Shown here: positions 7,236 through 18,100 of the stretch, one piece after another | How positions within the stretch are numbered: position 1 is the first letter of the stretch | Layout: each line of letters begins with the position of its first letter | Assembly: GCA_964058845.1 (NCBI GenBank) | Contig: CAXKVR010000759.1 | Span: 1 to 19,331 of the forward strand | DNA length: 19,331 nucleotides | Source of the DNA: Carex sylvatica | Taxonomy: Eukaryota > Streptophyta > Magnoliopsida > Poales > Cyperaceae | Reading direction: 5' to 3' | The notes under the pieces: model-generated | What the model saw: the letters and a program-made list of their open reading frames with translations, nothing else | Told to the model about the DNA's origin: nothing | Databases searched by the model: none | Translations under genes and position numbers: made by a program

Positions 7236-7985
7236 AATTTTTAGGATGAATTTTATGTATACTCTTCAAAATTTTCAACATACATATTTTCCACTCTAAA
7301 TTTCAAAAACTCATAAATTTATCTAATTTATTGCATTTTCTATTAAATTTCATCCTTAATTAAAAATAAAAATATGTAATATGTGTAAATAAATTCAGTC
7401 TTCTAATTGATCGGTTTCCAAGAGCAAATAATTTATTTTCTTATTTGTGAGTTGTGACGCACATAGTAACAAATGAATAGTTCGGGTTCGGTTCGGCGGA
7501 GTCAAAAGTTCGTGATTTGGAAATAATTTGGGTATAATTTGGTACCACAATGAAGAAAGAAAAAAAAAATCACATATTGTTTGCAAATAATTCGTGATTT
7601 GTGTTTTATTCGCGTATAATACGTTTTATTACATTTTATTCGGTGTTCGGTTGAGAAACGTAAAAAAAATAAAAATGAATTATATGCAAATTATTCGTGA
7701 GTTATGTTACTATGGTGTATGATGACACATACACAATGCCATTTAGACATACATTTGTATGTGAATCACAATTAAAAATATATATATATTCTTGCACTCA
7801 CATGCAACCGGCCAATTAGAAGACTTCTTTTAAACATACCAATTACTTTTTTTAAATAAATAATAAATGAATATTTATAAATTTAAAATGAGCTTTAATA
7901 AAAAAAAACCTAATAAATTGGATAAATTGTGGATTAAATACGTAATTTTAAAAAAATTGAAGGATATGCATGAAATTCTCCCTAT
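7236..7985. repeat. Diverged long inverted repeat, possible old transposon
   Basis: About 7236-7345 (aggatgaattttatgtatac...) and about 7870-7985, inverted (agggagaatttcatgcatat...), resemble each other in the same order over about 100 bp. Shared blocks include cttcaa-attttt and aataaatt-gataaatt. Inside lies a region with repeated attcgtgatttg and ggttcgg motifs, plus a weaker inverted pair, catagtaac (7461-7469) and gttactatg near 7706. This could be one old element with another nested in it. I saw no target duplication, so this is tentative. Confidence 0.3.
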
Positions 7986-9076
7986 ATTTAGTGGCTGAAA
8001 TTGTTAAACGTACTCGTTCGTTTTACTCTTAAAAGTATTAACAAAAGAAAAAATAAATAATATTGCATGTTCGTTGCCGAAGCTTGCTTCAGAAAAAAAA
8101 GTTGTGGCATAGTTTGAGATATCAGATATGTCAGCTGTTGTCTTTTTTCATTCTTTGGTTTATTCTTATATATGGAAACACATTTTGCAATCAATTGTTA
8201 TTCTTTTGATTTTTATTCTCAAAGAAGAAAAATAAGAAAGAGAAAGCTAGAGAATTTTGGGCATATCCAAAGTGACATATGAAAGTAATATAATTCACTA
8301 ACATTCATAACTGTCTCTCCTTTTAATGTACTGCATGCTACATTGTTCACATATTTTATATCTTTAGGCATTTTGATAATTTGTGATTCCCTCGCCTTTA
8401 TTCTCCAAAAAAAAAGTAAGATATGATAGGAACCAAATAATTAATATCTTGTACAAATCATAAAGAATATCAGACAGGTTCTGCTTAAAATAAAATAATT
8501 ATATTCGAAGAAGCAATTCAGAAATCTAATTTTCCTCATAACTATTTTAGAGTCTTATTTTATAAATATTTTCAATGTGAGTTTTAGTTAACTCTAAAAC
8601 GTACTTTCTTTAGTTTCAATCATTGATGAAATTAGATTTTTAAGTTGTAGGGGTTAAACGTGAATAGAGTTAATTATATAAATATTTATGCTACATATGA
8701 AAATTAATTTTATGATAATCATAGCATTTTATTCTAAATTATATAGTAACTCATTTACAAGTACAATATTTTTGAAAATTAACGGAGATCAATTGATCCC
8801 ATACATCTAACTTGCATAGGCCTCTGGTTACAATAGACGTTTTATATATACAACAAAAATATATTTCTTTGAATATATCGACATTAAAACTTGAGTGTTT
8901 TAAATTAAATAATAGTTGACGGCAATCAAATATTTATATACAAATTTGTAATATTTGTTGGTTGTAAATAGTTGTTTTGAATTTCGATGCTTGTTACTAG
9001 AATTCTAAAAATATTGCTCACTTCTTTTAGCTAGAATAAATTACAGTTAGAATGCACACCTTTTGAACTTAAAATA
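7986..9076. other. AT-rich intergenic DNA, no gene seen
   Basis: No exon, RNA gene or complete transposon is supported. A small perfect hairpin-forming stretch is at 8581-8600 (gttttag and ctaaaac arms). A weak inverted pair, agaaatctaattt (near 8520) and aaattagattttt (near 8630), may be a degraded MITE. Confidence 0.45.
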
Positions 9077-9079
9077 AAC

Positions 9080-9215
9080 ATCTTTTTCGATCATAATTAA
9101 ATATTTGTATTAATATCTGCACGAATATTCAGATATCGAATATTGAATATCTGTATTTAATTTTAAAATACGGATCTGAATACAGTCAGATAATATCCGA
9201 TCCATTTCAACCCTG
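9080..9215 (-). mobile_element. Truncated hAT-like MITE (gtgcaaacgg family)
   Basis: Read on the - strand from 9215, it begins tcagggttgaaatggatcgg. It then follows the left half of the element at 10877-11138 for about 90 bp (atattatct, tatctgaat, attaaatac and atattcgat blocks in the same order). No opposite terminus is visible near 9060-9080, so only one half is left. Confidence 0.45.
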
Positions 9216-9342
9216 ACGACCATCCTTATGATCGGAAAATTCAGATTAAATTCAGTCATACTACCTCAGCATGCGGACAGAGCAGCTTCCTGAACTGTAG
9301 AACAGCAAAAGGATGTGTAAAGCGTTTATTGGGTTTAACGAG

Positions 9343-9604
9343 CTAGACTCTCCTATTTCTGCTTCCCTCTCTGACTCCTCTAGTGATGAATGATGATAGT
9401 GGCTATGTTTCTGGTAATTCTGTGGTGTGATTTGTTAGATTGTGACTTGTACTAGCTAAACTACTCTACTGCATGATTCTGTTTTGTAATCGGTTAGTTA
9501 ATCTTTTGTATATCAGAGCTGTGCTTCTCTGATTATGCTACTGAATTTTGTAAAAGACTATTAAACTGGTGGGTTCAAATTCAATCCACTATTCTCAAAA
9601 AAAA
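9343..9604 (+). mobile_element. Retroposed sequence with poly(A) tail and target duplication
   Basis: About 262 bp, less AT-rich than its surroundings, ending in an A-run (9597-9604). It is flanked by the perfect 10-bp direct repeat gtttaacgag (9333-9342 and 9605-9614). A 3' poly(A) and a variable-length duplication are the hallmarks of non-LTR retroposition. It has no reading frame of note. It shares 16 bases near its 3' end with 1254-1269, which also runs into poly(A). That argues for a 5'-truncated LINE or SINE family rather than a one-off processed transcript. A gggttcaaattc motif at 9571-9582 resembles a tRNA B box but lies at the wrong end for a tRNA-derived SINE. Confidence 0.65.
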
Positions 9605-9614
9605 GTTTAACGAG

Positions 9615-10876
9615 ACTCAGAGAACGACTTGAGTCTTCAAATCAGTTATTTGGGTTCATGTGACTTGGTATCTAAAACGTTTATTTATGATTTTCGTTTG
9701 TCATTGCGCAGGAGAGGAAAGATGTTTTTCCTGAGAAGGCGAAGTGACTGCATCTTGTGGATATCGTTTTGTCCATATATTTTTTTAAATGCTGAGCTAC
9801 TTTTATTTAAGATATATAATATTACATGTAGCTTCTAATTTTTAAATAAGTTGAATAAACAAGTGGTCGTTAACGCAATTGTTTTATAAAGTTCATGAAA
9901 CGAGTATAGAAGATCAAGACAATTGTCAAATTTTTGAGTTGGTCAAACCACATAGCAACTGTCAATAATTATGTCTTAATCTGAAATATATAAATGTAGA
10001 TCAATACTATAGTATAGAGGAAACTGTGTATCAACACAATTAGCATACGGGCATTGTCATAACCGATACAATTTTCAATTCAAAGGCAGGTACAGAGATA
10101 CAAATAATTACTTGAATCTAATTTTTTTTTAATATTTAAATATCCATTTCAGAGGTCCACATACCAAATTAGTTTGAATTTGAAGTATAATATAAAATTT
10201 AATTATGATTCTACTCATATTTCATTTTCTATTTAGATTTATTATTTCTTAGTACGTTTTGACTAATTTTGGTTACTGAGCTGAGTTGGCCCGGATTTGC
10301 TTTGAAATTTGTGTCTAATCTATTCAATTTTTTTTTTTTTTTTTAAATTTTAACCTGGTTTTAACCCACGTTATTGGGCCTAAAAGATTCAGGGTTGGTT
10401 TGACTTATAAACTATTCTGTGTCTGATCAGACCCGATTATTTGCAATATTTTTTTTTTACGGTTTCTAAACTACTAACCTGTAAACATAATATTAAATGC
10501 TACTACTATATCATAATTATTGTCGATGAGAATGCACAGTTTTATCTGCAATGAAAATTGAAAATTTAAATTTGCCTAACCCGTACTCCTAAAATATAAT
10601 ATTAACATTAAAAAATTTAATTTGTTGACAATATTATTCTTAGTTTTCAAATGCATACGTTTAACAATTCTGCCTAAATATATGCATTCAGAGCCTCAAA
10701 AACGAGTTGGCGTTTAGGGTTTTGAGCACCAAAAATCTATTCAACAGGATATGCCTGATCGGATCTATTAAAAATTTATAATGCAAAACTATGCAAAACT
10801 AATTGTTGATCGAATATGATCTAATCGGGTCCAGACTAATTGTAAATTCGTTAAAGTACCGTTAGGGATGAACAAT
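9615..10876. other. Intergenic DNA, no gene seen
   Basis: No exon or RNA gene is supported. T-runs occur at about 10120-10130, 10327-10344 and 10451-10459. There are scattered acccg/gggtc motifs between about 10370 and 10440 and near 10830, and a 10-base tandem (atgcaaaact twice) near 10781-10800. The motifs resemble the ends of degenerate plant hAT-like repeats, but no pair of termini or target duplication is clear. Confidence 0.45.
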
Positions 10877-11138
10877 TAGGAGTGCAAACGGATTGGATAT
10901 TATCTAACCGTATCTGAATTTGTATTAAAAAAATTAAATACAAATATTCGATACATATATATTTAAAAATTTAAATTATTCGTATTTAAATAATCAATAA
11001 ATATTTTAAAAAAAAAATGTTATTCACCATTATTAAAAAAAAAACAGATATTCGATCAGTATCCAAAAATATTGAATATCCGGAAAAATAAAAGTGGATA
11101 TCCGCTATCCCATCGGTATTCGATCCGTTTGCACCCTG
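10877..11138. mobile_element. hAT-like MITE in the PPR gene's upstream region
   Basis: About 262 bp with inverted ends: taggagtgcaaacggattgg from 10877 and, inverted, acagggtgcaaacggatcg from 11138. Several gatattcgat/atatccg motifs are repeated in both halves. The ends resemble the TAGGG-GTGCAAAC termini of plant hAT MITEs. No convincing 8-bp target duplication is seen, so the insertion is old. It ends about 160 bp before the PPR start codon, so it lies inside the likely promoter. Confidence 0.6.
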
Positions 11139-11186
11139 TGAGCTCAAATTATAATTTGCTCAGAGGACTAGTCCGGTAGACCGGTA

Positions 11187-11246
11187 CACAACTCTCTCGT
11201 TTCAGGCCGGACTCGAACTCGTCAGCAAATCCACAACTCTCTCGTT
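11187..11246. repeat. 15-bp direct repeat before the PPR gene
   Basis: cacaactctctcgtt occurs at 11187-11201 and 11232-11246, within about 115 bp of the PPR start codon. It probably lies in the leader or core promoter. A tataat stretch at 11152-11157 lies about 35 bp upstream of the first copy and is the only candidate TATA-like sequence, a weak one. The role of the repeat is unknown. Confidence 0.5.
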
Positions 11247-11299
11247 GGCAGGTTATTTTAGTTGCATGATTCACTGGAGCAGCAGAATTCAGACTTATT

Positions 11300-14200
11300 A
11301 TGAAATCCCCTTATCAAGTTTTCCACAGATTCTCGTCTTCTACCTCTTCCACTTCCTTTCTTACAACAAATTTTCCGAAACCCATAGCCAAGCGATTAAC
11401 CATACAAAACCTCATAAAGCGAGGCGTGACGCCTTCAATCAGCGACCTAAACCGCTACCTCTCCTTTTTCCTCCGATCCGAAAGGCTTAAACTTTGTTGC
11501 AGTTTATTCTCTCAGATCATCTCTAACTCGATTACCCCAAACCCGAAATCTTATGGCTTTGTAGCATGTGCTCTATTGAAGTCCTGTGGTGGTTCAAAAG
11601 CTTCGGAGAATTTCATCTCGTACTTGGGGAATTTTGGTATTAAGGCTGATGATGGCATTTTAAATGCTCTGGTAGATAAAGTTTGCGTCTTGGAGAAAGA
11701 CCCCGATTGGGCTTTTGGTTTATTACAAGAGTTTGTGGAGAATTATGAATTGCTACCTTCTAAGAATACTCTATCCACCCTGACATCAGCATTTTGCTAT
11801 AGTTGCGAGATGGATACTGCAGTGAAGGTGTTTGAGGTAATGTCTGAAAGTAAGATAGAATGCCTAAATTGGAACTATGCATGTAGCATGTTAATTTCTG
11901 GGTACTCTAAGATCGGGAAGCTTGAATTGGGTATAAGATTTTATGAAAGAGTAAAAAAATTAGGCCAAATTTCTCCAAATTTGGTTACATATACAGCTTT
12001 AGCTGATGCACTGTGCAAAGATGGTAGAATTGAGGAGGCTTCTTATTTGATTTCTGAAATGGAGGAGAAAGGGATTGTTTTAGACCCAGTTCTCTATAGT
12101 AGTTTAATTTCTGGATATATCAGAAAAGGACTTTTAATGGATGGATTGATGAAATATTGTGAAATGATAAAGAGCGGCCTAAGTCCTGATGTTGTTAATT
12201 ATACCAATATCATAGAAGGTTTTTGCAAGGAAGGAAGTGTAGAAAAGGTTTTTGGGTTTTTAAATGAGATGATGAGAAGAAATATCAGCCCTAACTTGGT
12301 GACTTTAACAGCGTTAATTGGTGGTTTTTGCAAGAGAGGCCGGTTCAAGGAGGCATTGCAAGTTTATTACAAAATTGAAGAATTGGGCATTAGTTCTGAT
12401 AATTTTGCGGAAACAATTCTGATAGATAGCATGTGCAAAAATGGAGATTTAGATATGGCCGTTGGTTTCCTTAGAGAAATGAAAAATAAGGGGATTAAAC
12501 CAGGAACTGTAACATATAATGCACTGATAAATGGACTGTGTAAAGCACGAAGAACAAATGAAGCAAGCGAGGTTGCACAAGGTCTAGTCGCAGATAACTT
12601 CACTTATACAACTTTGTTACATGGCTTTTTGAAAGAGAGAGATGAAAGAGGCATAATAGAGATAAAGAAGAGGCTAGAAATATCTAACCTTAGCATGGAT
12701 ATTGTGACATGTAACATGCTGATCAAGGCAATGTTTGCCATTGGTAAGGTTGGTGACGCATGTAACCTGTTTGATGAAATGCTTGAAAGGAACCTAGTTG
12801 CTGATTCAGTTACATACTGTACAATGATTGATGGTTATTGCAAAAATGGGGAATCAAACAAGGCAGTGGATTTGTTTAAACAGTGTAGAGAGTCCTCTCC
12901 TCACCTCAGTAGCGCATGCCATAATTTTATCATTAGAAGACTAATTAAAGCAGGTAGATTAGATATGGCCGTTCATATTTTTGTGGACCTTGTAAATGAA
13001 CTTCTGGTTCCTGATTCAAGTACAAGCTTCAAACTCTTTTTGGCTCAATTTGAAGAAAATGGTGCGGAAGGAGTTTTAAAGATTGTCAGAGAGATAGAAA
13101 ATTTTGAAAATGGTGCGGTTTTGTCTTCAATTTGTGACGATGGTATTAATTTCTTAAGCCGAAAAAAATGCCCTAATGAGGCATTGAAGATGTACCTTTC
13201 CTTGCATAAGAGAGGCCTGAGAATTTCATGTAAAACAAGTAACATGCTTTTGAAAAGCCTTGTTCAAAATAGAATTGAAGAACGCACCGCCCTTTGTTTT
13301 TTATGTGAGTGTATAAAATTGCATAGGATTTTTGATATTACAACACTTGACCTACTCTCACTACATTCTTCAAGGTCCATGACCCAAGGGGTAATTTCAG
13401 ATGGTCTTGTGAGGGAGGCTGTTCTTAAGCTCGTGAAGGAAGCTAAAATAAATGATGCATTTAATATTGTTGAAAAAGTGAACAAAAATGGGATCTCCAT
13501 TGATCTCTCTATTATTTGTACATCAGTGATCGACGGCCTTTGTAAAGCTGGTTCTATTGAGAAAGCACTGGACCTATGTGAAAGCATGAGAGAAAGAGGG
13601 ATCTGCTCAAATGTTGAATTGTACAACTCAATTCTTAATGGGTTGTGCAACCAGGGCTGCTTTGTTGAAGCTTTTCGGGTTTTGGATGCTTTAGAGAGGA
13701 GCGATGTTCAGCTGACAGTTTACACTTATACCCCTGTAATAGCTGCTTTATGCAAAGAAGGCCTTTTGAAGGATGCAAGCAAGGTGTTTGATAAAATGCT
13801 TAACAGAGGCATTACACCTGATACTAGTGTTTCTAACTTGATTATATCCGGTTATTGCAATATGTGTTTAGTAGAGGATGCAATAAAATTTCTTTCGAAT
13901 ATGGATGAGAAATATAATATACAACCAGATAAATTTACAATAAATGCTTTAATCAAGGGTTTTTCGTTCAGAGGTGACATGGAAGATGCATTTGGTTTCT
14001 TTAGTGAGTGTAAAAGGAAAGGCATTTTACCCACATTTTTCGGCTTTATGCATTTGGTCGATGGATTTTATTCCAGGGGTAGGTTGGAGGAGGCTAGAGG
14101 GATACTAAGAGAAATGCTCAGTTGCACCGAAATCCAGGTACTGGTAAATAAATCTGGGGGTGAGATTTATGATGAGCCACTTGTTTCCATATTATCAGAT

Positions 14201-14458
14201 GCATGTCAGCAAGGAAAAATACATGAGGTGGTAACTATATTAAGAGAGGTGGGTTACATATTTAATTCAAGTTCGAAAAATTCAGAGGATTTATATAAAT
14301 TGAAGGACAATAATCTGAATAATGGCGAGAATTTATTAGGTAAATCGCTTTTTGATGATTTTGATAGTTATTACCCAACTGTTGCAGCATTGTGTATGAA
14401 AGGGGAGGTTAAGAACGCTAGTGATGTAATAAATGCAATGATTCTGAATTCTGGTTAA
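11300..14458 (+). CDS. P-class pentatricopeptide repeat protein, probably mitochondrial
   Basis: A single uninterrupted frame of 1052 residues. PPR proteins are helical-repeat RNA-binding proteins that guide stabilisation, splicing or translation of organellar transcripts. The first 40-odd residues are rich in Ser, Thr and basic residues and lack acidic ones, which suits a mitochondrial presequence. Degenerate 35-residue repeats run from about residue 110 to 950. Clear examples are LVTYTALADALCKDGRIEEA (about 229), GTVTYNALINGLC (about 402), DSVTYCTMIDGYC (about 502), VELYNSILNGLC (about 771) and PDTSVSNLIISGYC (about 840). The stretch at about 550-740 is weaker. There is no E, E+ or DYW tail, so it is P-class and not an editing enzyme. 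Order and wording of the repeats resemble Arabidopsis At5g57250, so I infer orthology. The ATG at 11300 is the first in this frame and gives a fitting presequence. The lack of introns is usual in the family. The RNA target cannot be read from the sequence. Confidence 0.93.
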   Translation: MKSPYQVFHRFSSSTSSTSFLTTNFPKPIAKRLTIQNLIKRGVTPSISDLNRYLSFFLRSERLKLCCSLFSQIISNSITPNPKSYGFVACALLKSCGGSKASENFISYLGNFGIKADDGILNALVDKVCVLEKDPDWAFGLLQEFVENYELLPSKNTLSTLTSAFCYSCEMDTAVKVFEVMSESKIECLNWNYACSMLISGYSKIGKLELGIRFYERVKKLGQISPNLVTYTALADALCKDGRIEEASYLISEMEEKGIVLDPVLYSSLISGYIRKGLLMDGLMKYCEMIKSGLSPDVVNYTNIIEGFCKEGSVEKVFGFLNEMMRRNISPNLVTLTALIGGFCKRGRFKEALQVYYKIEELGISSDNFAETILIDSMCKNGDLDMAVGFLREMKNKGIKPGTVTYNALINGLCKARRTNEASEVAQGLVADNFTYTTLLHGFLKERDERGIIEIKKRLEISNLSMDIVTCNMLIKAMFAIGKVGDACNLFDEMLERNLVADSVTYCTMIDGYCKNGESNKAVDLFKQCRESSPHLSSACHNFIIRRLIKAGRLDMAVHIFVDLVNELLVPDSSTSFKLFLAQFEENGAEGVLKIVREIENFENGAVLSSICDDGINFLSRKKCPNEALKMYLSLHKRGLRISCKTSNMLLKSLVQNRIEERTALCFLCECIKLHRIFDITTLDLLSLHSSRSMTQGVISDGLVREAVLKLVKEAKINDAFNIVEKVNKNGISIDLSIICTSVIDGLCKAGSIEKALDLCESMRERGICSNVELYNSILNGLCNQGCFVEAFRVLDALERSDVQLTVYTYTPVIAALCKEGLLKDASKVFDKMLNRGITPDTSVSNLIISGYCNMCLVEDAIKFLSNMDEKYNIQPDKFTINALIKGFSFRGDMEDAFGFFSECKRKGILPTFFGFMHLVDGFYSRGRLEEARGILREMLSCTEIQVLVNKSGGEIYDEPLVSILSDACQQGKIHEVVTILREVGYIFNSSSKNSEDLYKLKDNNLNNGENLLGKSLFDDFDSYYPTVAALCMKGEVKNASDVINAMILNSG

Positions 14459-15130
14459 TTGAATGACTTGTACAGATTTAGATGGTTCTTCTGCTTACTC
14501 TATTGCTGAATGTAGGCATTTAGTTGGTTGTTCTTCTTATAAAGATTGAGCTTGAGGCGACCATAAATTCAAATCGTAATCTGAGAAAAAAGAGACTCAT
14601 ACTACTACAGGCCAGACAAAATAAGATGTTTTCAATGCATCTTTCTCAGTTTTTGCCTTGTATGTAGTGCCTCTGTGCTAGGAATTACTACAATCTAGTT
14701 TTTACTCTGACAAAAAAAAAAAAAAAAAACGATAAAAGATGATTTGGCATATATATGCGCTAGTTTGAAAAGAAAAGGTTTAGGTAGTCTCGATTTACCC
14801 AAGTAGAACCAAATTGAAACAAAATGAAATTAAAATATGTATATACCCACACGCAAACAATTACATAGTACAGTACACAACAGCATAACTAAAGAAATGA
14901 ATTCATACAAATCCCATACCATCACAGAAAGGCCACACACAAGGAAAGATAATCAAAGGACAACATAAACAAGTCAAATGAAATGAAATTCAGTAGCAAT
15001 ACTCCACCAGAAGATGATAACGCTCAGCTAAACCCAACACTAATCCAAACTTGAGGCATGTATAGAATTGGGGGCCGGGTAATTACTTCAAGGTAGCGCA
15101 GGTACTGATGCTGGAGAGAGATACACAAAA
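14459..15130. other. Shared 3' flank between two convergent genes
   Basis: Tail-to-tail interval of about 670 bp. The left part should hold the PPR 3' untranslated region, and the right part, read on the - strand, the HIPL one. An A-run of about 19 at roughly 14713-14730 lies between them. I see no canonical AATAAA at the expected distance for either gene and no further coding sequence. Confidence 0.5.
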
Positions 15131-18100
15131 TCACGATTTATTGCATTTATAACCACAATGGACTGATCGAACGATCCTGTAAACTCCTGTTTGAGTAATA
15201 TAAAACAGATCTTTGTTGTTGTCCTGGCCAATTGATAATAGAAAAGAAAGCTTAGGAATGCTTGTTGAGCCGACAAAACTGCAAGGGATCGGTGTCGTCT
15301 TGGAGCAGGTGAAGTTGACTTTCTGCGTGGTGAAATTGCCGCTCATGTATGGGGTTTCTGCAGCAGCCCACATATCAGCTGCCAATATGTCGGCATATAT
15401 GAACCTAACAAATAAAAAAAAAAAAAAAAAACGGTGAATACGAGGACATGGATGAAACTTGTTAGCTGTATCATGGATTACTTAAATCTGGTAAATTTGA
15501 TATTGTAATGTTGTGGTGTGTACTGTGTAGTGTATACTGACGTTGTCTTTTCACTTTATCATCATGTTGAGCTCAAGAGCAGGTGCTTGAGCACAAGTTA
15601 TTTAATCATTTTTATTTGTCTTTGTCTGAATTTGATTTTAAAAAGATGTTCCATTCTAGTATGGTATGTAGGTAAACTACACTGATGTCATATTTCTATG
15701 AATATTTGTACCTTCCGGACAAGCATGGATCGGTTTTTGCCCGGTAGACGTATCCAGCAACAAGTGCAGAAAAGGATGGATTCTGTGTCTCTGCATGGTG
15801 ATAGCCTAATATAGGGAAGATTGGATTTATTGAGCCAGGCGGTGTACTACCGCCGGGTGCATAGATCGGGGAGAACAAATCAAAGCCATCATAGACTCTC
15901 CAACCATAGTTACCGTCCTTTGTGACCAGACTCACCTTTTCAAACGTAGACGAAGCATTGGCACGATTCTAACCATTAAAAATAGAAGCAAATAAGCCAA
16001 AAATAATTAGATGTTAGTAACAAGTCAACGAAAGGCATTGTTGAGGGAATAAAATGGATTATGCACAACATTAATTTCCCATTATTTCAATACTGTAGAA
16101 TTTTATGTGTTAATTTATCTTATGTCAATTTGCATTTGAGATTATGGAAAGCAAAGTACCTGTCCTGTCTCACCACAAAATAAGTAAGATGGCCTTTCCG
16201 AATCAAAGCTGCATCGCCATGGATTTCTAAAGCCCAAGGCCCAAATCTCAGGCTTCAATTCGGTGTCGTTAGTATATGGGTTATCGCTAGGAATCGTATA
16301 ATTTCCCCACAATCCAAGGCTGACAATCTCAGCTGGAGCTGATAAATAAAAAATCAACAGAGCAGAATTACTAATAGGTCATGAACTTGCTTGAACATAG
16401 GTCTATGTTTTTTTCCAGATTATTTTGTTTTTCTTGTTGGAATTTCTAATTCGATTCTTGCTTGTTTTTGTTAGCCTTCACATATATCAATCAAGAGAGA
16501 AGATAATTTTCAATTGGTTTCTTTAAGCCTGTAAGTAAACCAAAAAAAGAAAATAAAAACAAGAAGAACAAAAATAAATTCTTCCAAAAAGGAAAAGAAT
16601 AAACAAAAATGCAAATCCTTTTTCAATGCGTACTTACTCGGAAAATGGTTTATATCCAACCTGAGAACTTTCCCCAGCAGTGATTTTTTCTTCTGAGAAA
16701 AGTTCCATGGATCTCCATGGGTAGTGTTCCCGCCATCTCCGACCGTTAGATATAGATAACCGTCTTTCAGACCGAAAAATATTTCACCTGCATGTTGGTC
16801 CCTGTATGGAAGACCCATGGTGAATATCCTTCGCACTTCAATTTTACTGGCAATTGTCGCCTAAAATTAGCAAGAGAAAAAGTTATGTTTCATGAGAAAT
16901 TATTGAATGTTTTTTTAGGTCATAGACATGATTGAATATTTTTTTTTTACTGTTGGCATAAATAATGCCAACAAATGCATTGATTAAAAAGATATGATTG
17001 AATATTGCATATCGATCAAATACCCGTACGTGCTCTATCTAATTAACCCTAAGATTTTGGTCAGTTACTGTACAGACAAGTCATGCTGACTTCTGCCAAA
17101 TAATCAATTAGTTCACCCGATTCCATTGGTTAATCTAATATTATTCTGATTTAATAATAAATAAGAAAGAAACGACTTACCGTAGCAGGAGAAGATGAGG
17201 TTCCATTGACAGTATACTCAGCAACAACCTCCTGAAACTGGCACGGTGTTGTACCATTAATGATGCCAATAACTGATGGATCACAGCCTGTTTCTGGATT
17301 ACATGAGCACTTCCCCAGACAGTTTGGTGTTATTGTGCTATCACAATTGTATGACACAAAAAACCTCCCATTCTTCTTGAAATTTGGATGGAATGCGACA
17401 TCTTGCAGACCAAAATCCTTATCAAAGAGTACTCGGTCCGTCAGGTCAAGAAATGGTTTCGAAGCATCATATTTTAGCGTCTTCTTAGAACCATGGTTTG
17501 GCACCTCAGCCAAGAATATCTTTCCGGCCTGGGTAAATAAGAAAATCCGATCTGAGCCATCTGGATGGGGTACCATGTTGATGAATGAACCGTTGTCAAG
17601 TTTTTCAATGCAGATTCCTTCAGGTGATGAAGTTGGTTTGGTCGGTGGAAATGTGGCAGACACGCCGTTGAAACAGACAGTTTGGTTTGTTACAGGGCCA
17701 CCAGCCGACTTGCAGAAGTCTGCTGACGAGTGAAATGAGTCTGAGAGTTTGGTCGGTGAGGAGGAACCCGTGATGGGATTGTTTGTGATGACAACATCTT
17801 TGCATGCGCCCCATGTTGTGGCGCAAAAGTCACTTGTCTTTTTGTTGCACAGGATGGGGGTTGTGCGCGGTGTAGTGTCTACAGTGTATAGTTCACCGGA
17901 ATATGGGTTGCATTTCTGCAATGCAAGAGCCAAATTGGTTGTGTTATTTGCCTTTTTCTAAGATGAATATAATTAGATGGCACGAGTGTCCAGTTTCCTC
18001 AAAATTTAAATTATTTTAAATACCTGAACATCTACTCATCACCCGGTCCCGGTGGCCGGTGGTCATTACCATTTATGTATAAGAAAATTTGGAAAATGCA

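Noticed and set aside
9571..9582. tRNA B-box-like gggttcaaattc suggesting a tRNA gene or tRNA-derived SINE
   Set aside because: There is no A box upstream at the right distance, no cloverleaf, and the motif lies about 20 bases from the poly(A) end.
10265..10450. acccg/gggtc motifs suggesting another hAT element
   Set aside because: No paired termini or target duplication could be found, so I describe it only as intergenic DNA.
13264..13650. 128-codon ORF on the - strand
   Set aside because: Lies entirely within the PPR coding sequence and has no recognisable domain.
15088..15276. Alternative frame at the end of HIPL exon 7
   Set aside because: It would extend the C-terminus to SPASVPALP, but the conserved GVYRIVR ending is in the other frame and no splice site links them.
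17260..17733. 157-codon ORF on the + strand
   Set aside because: It is the reverse shadow of HIPL exon 3. The - strand there encodes conserved HIPL residues with proper splice sites, and the + strand translation has no domain.
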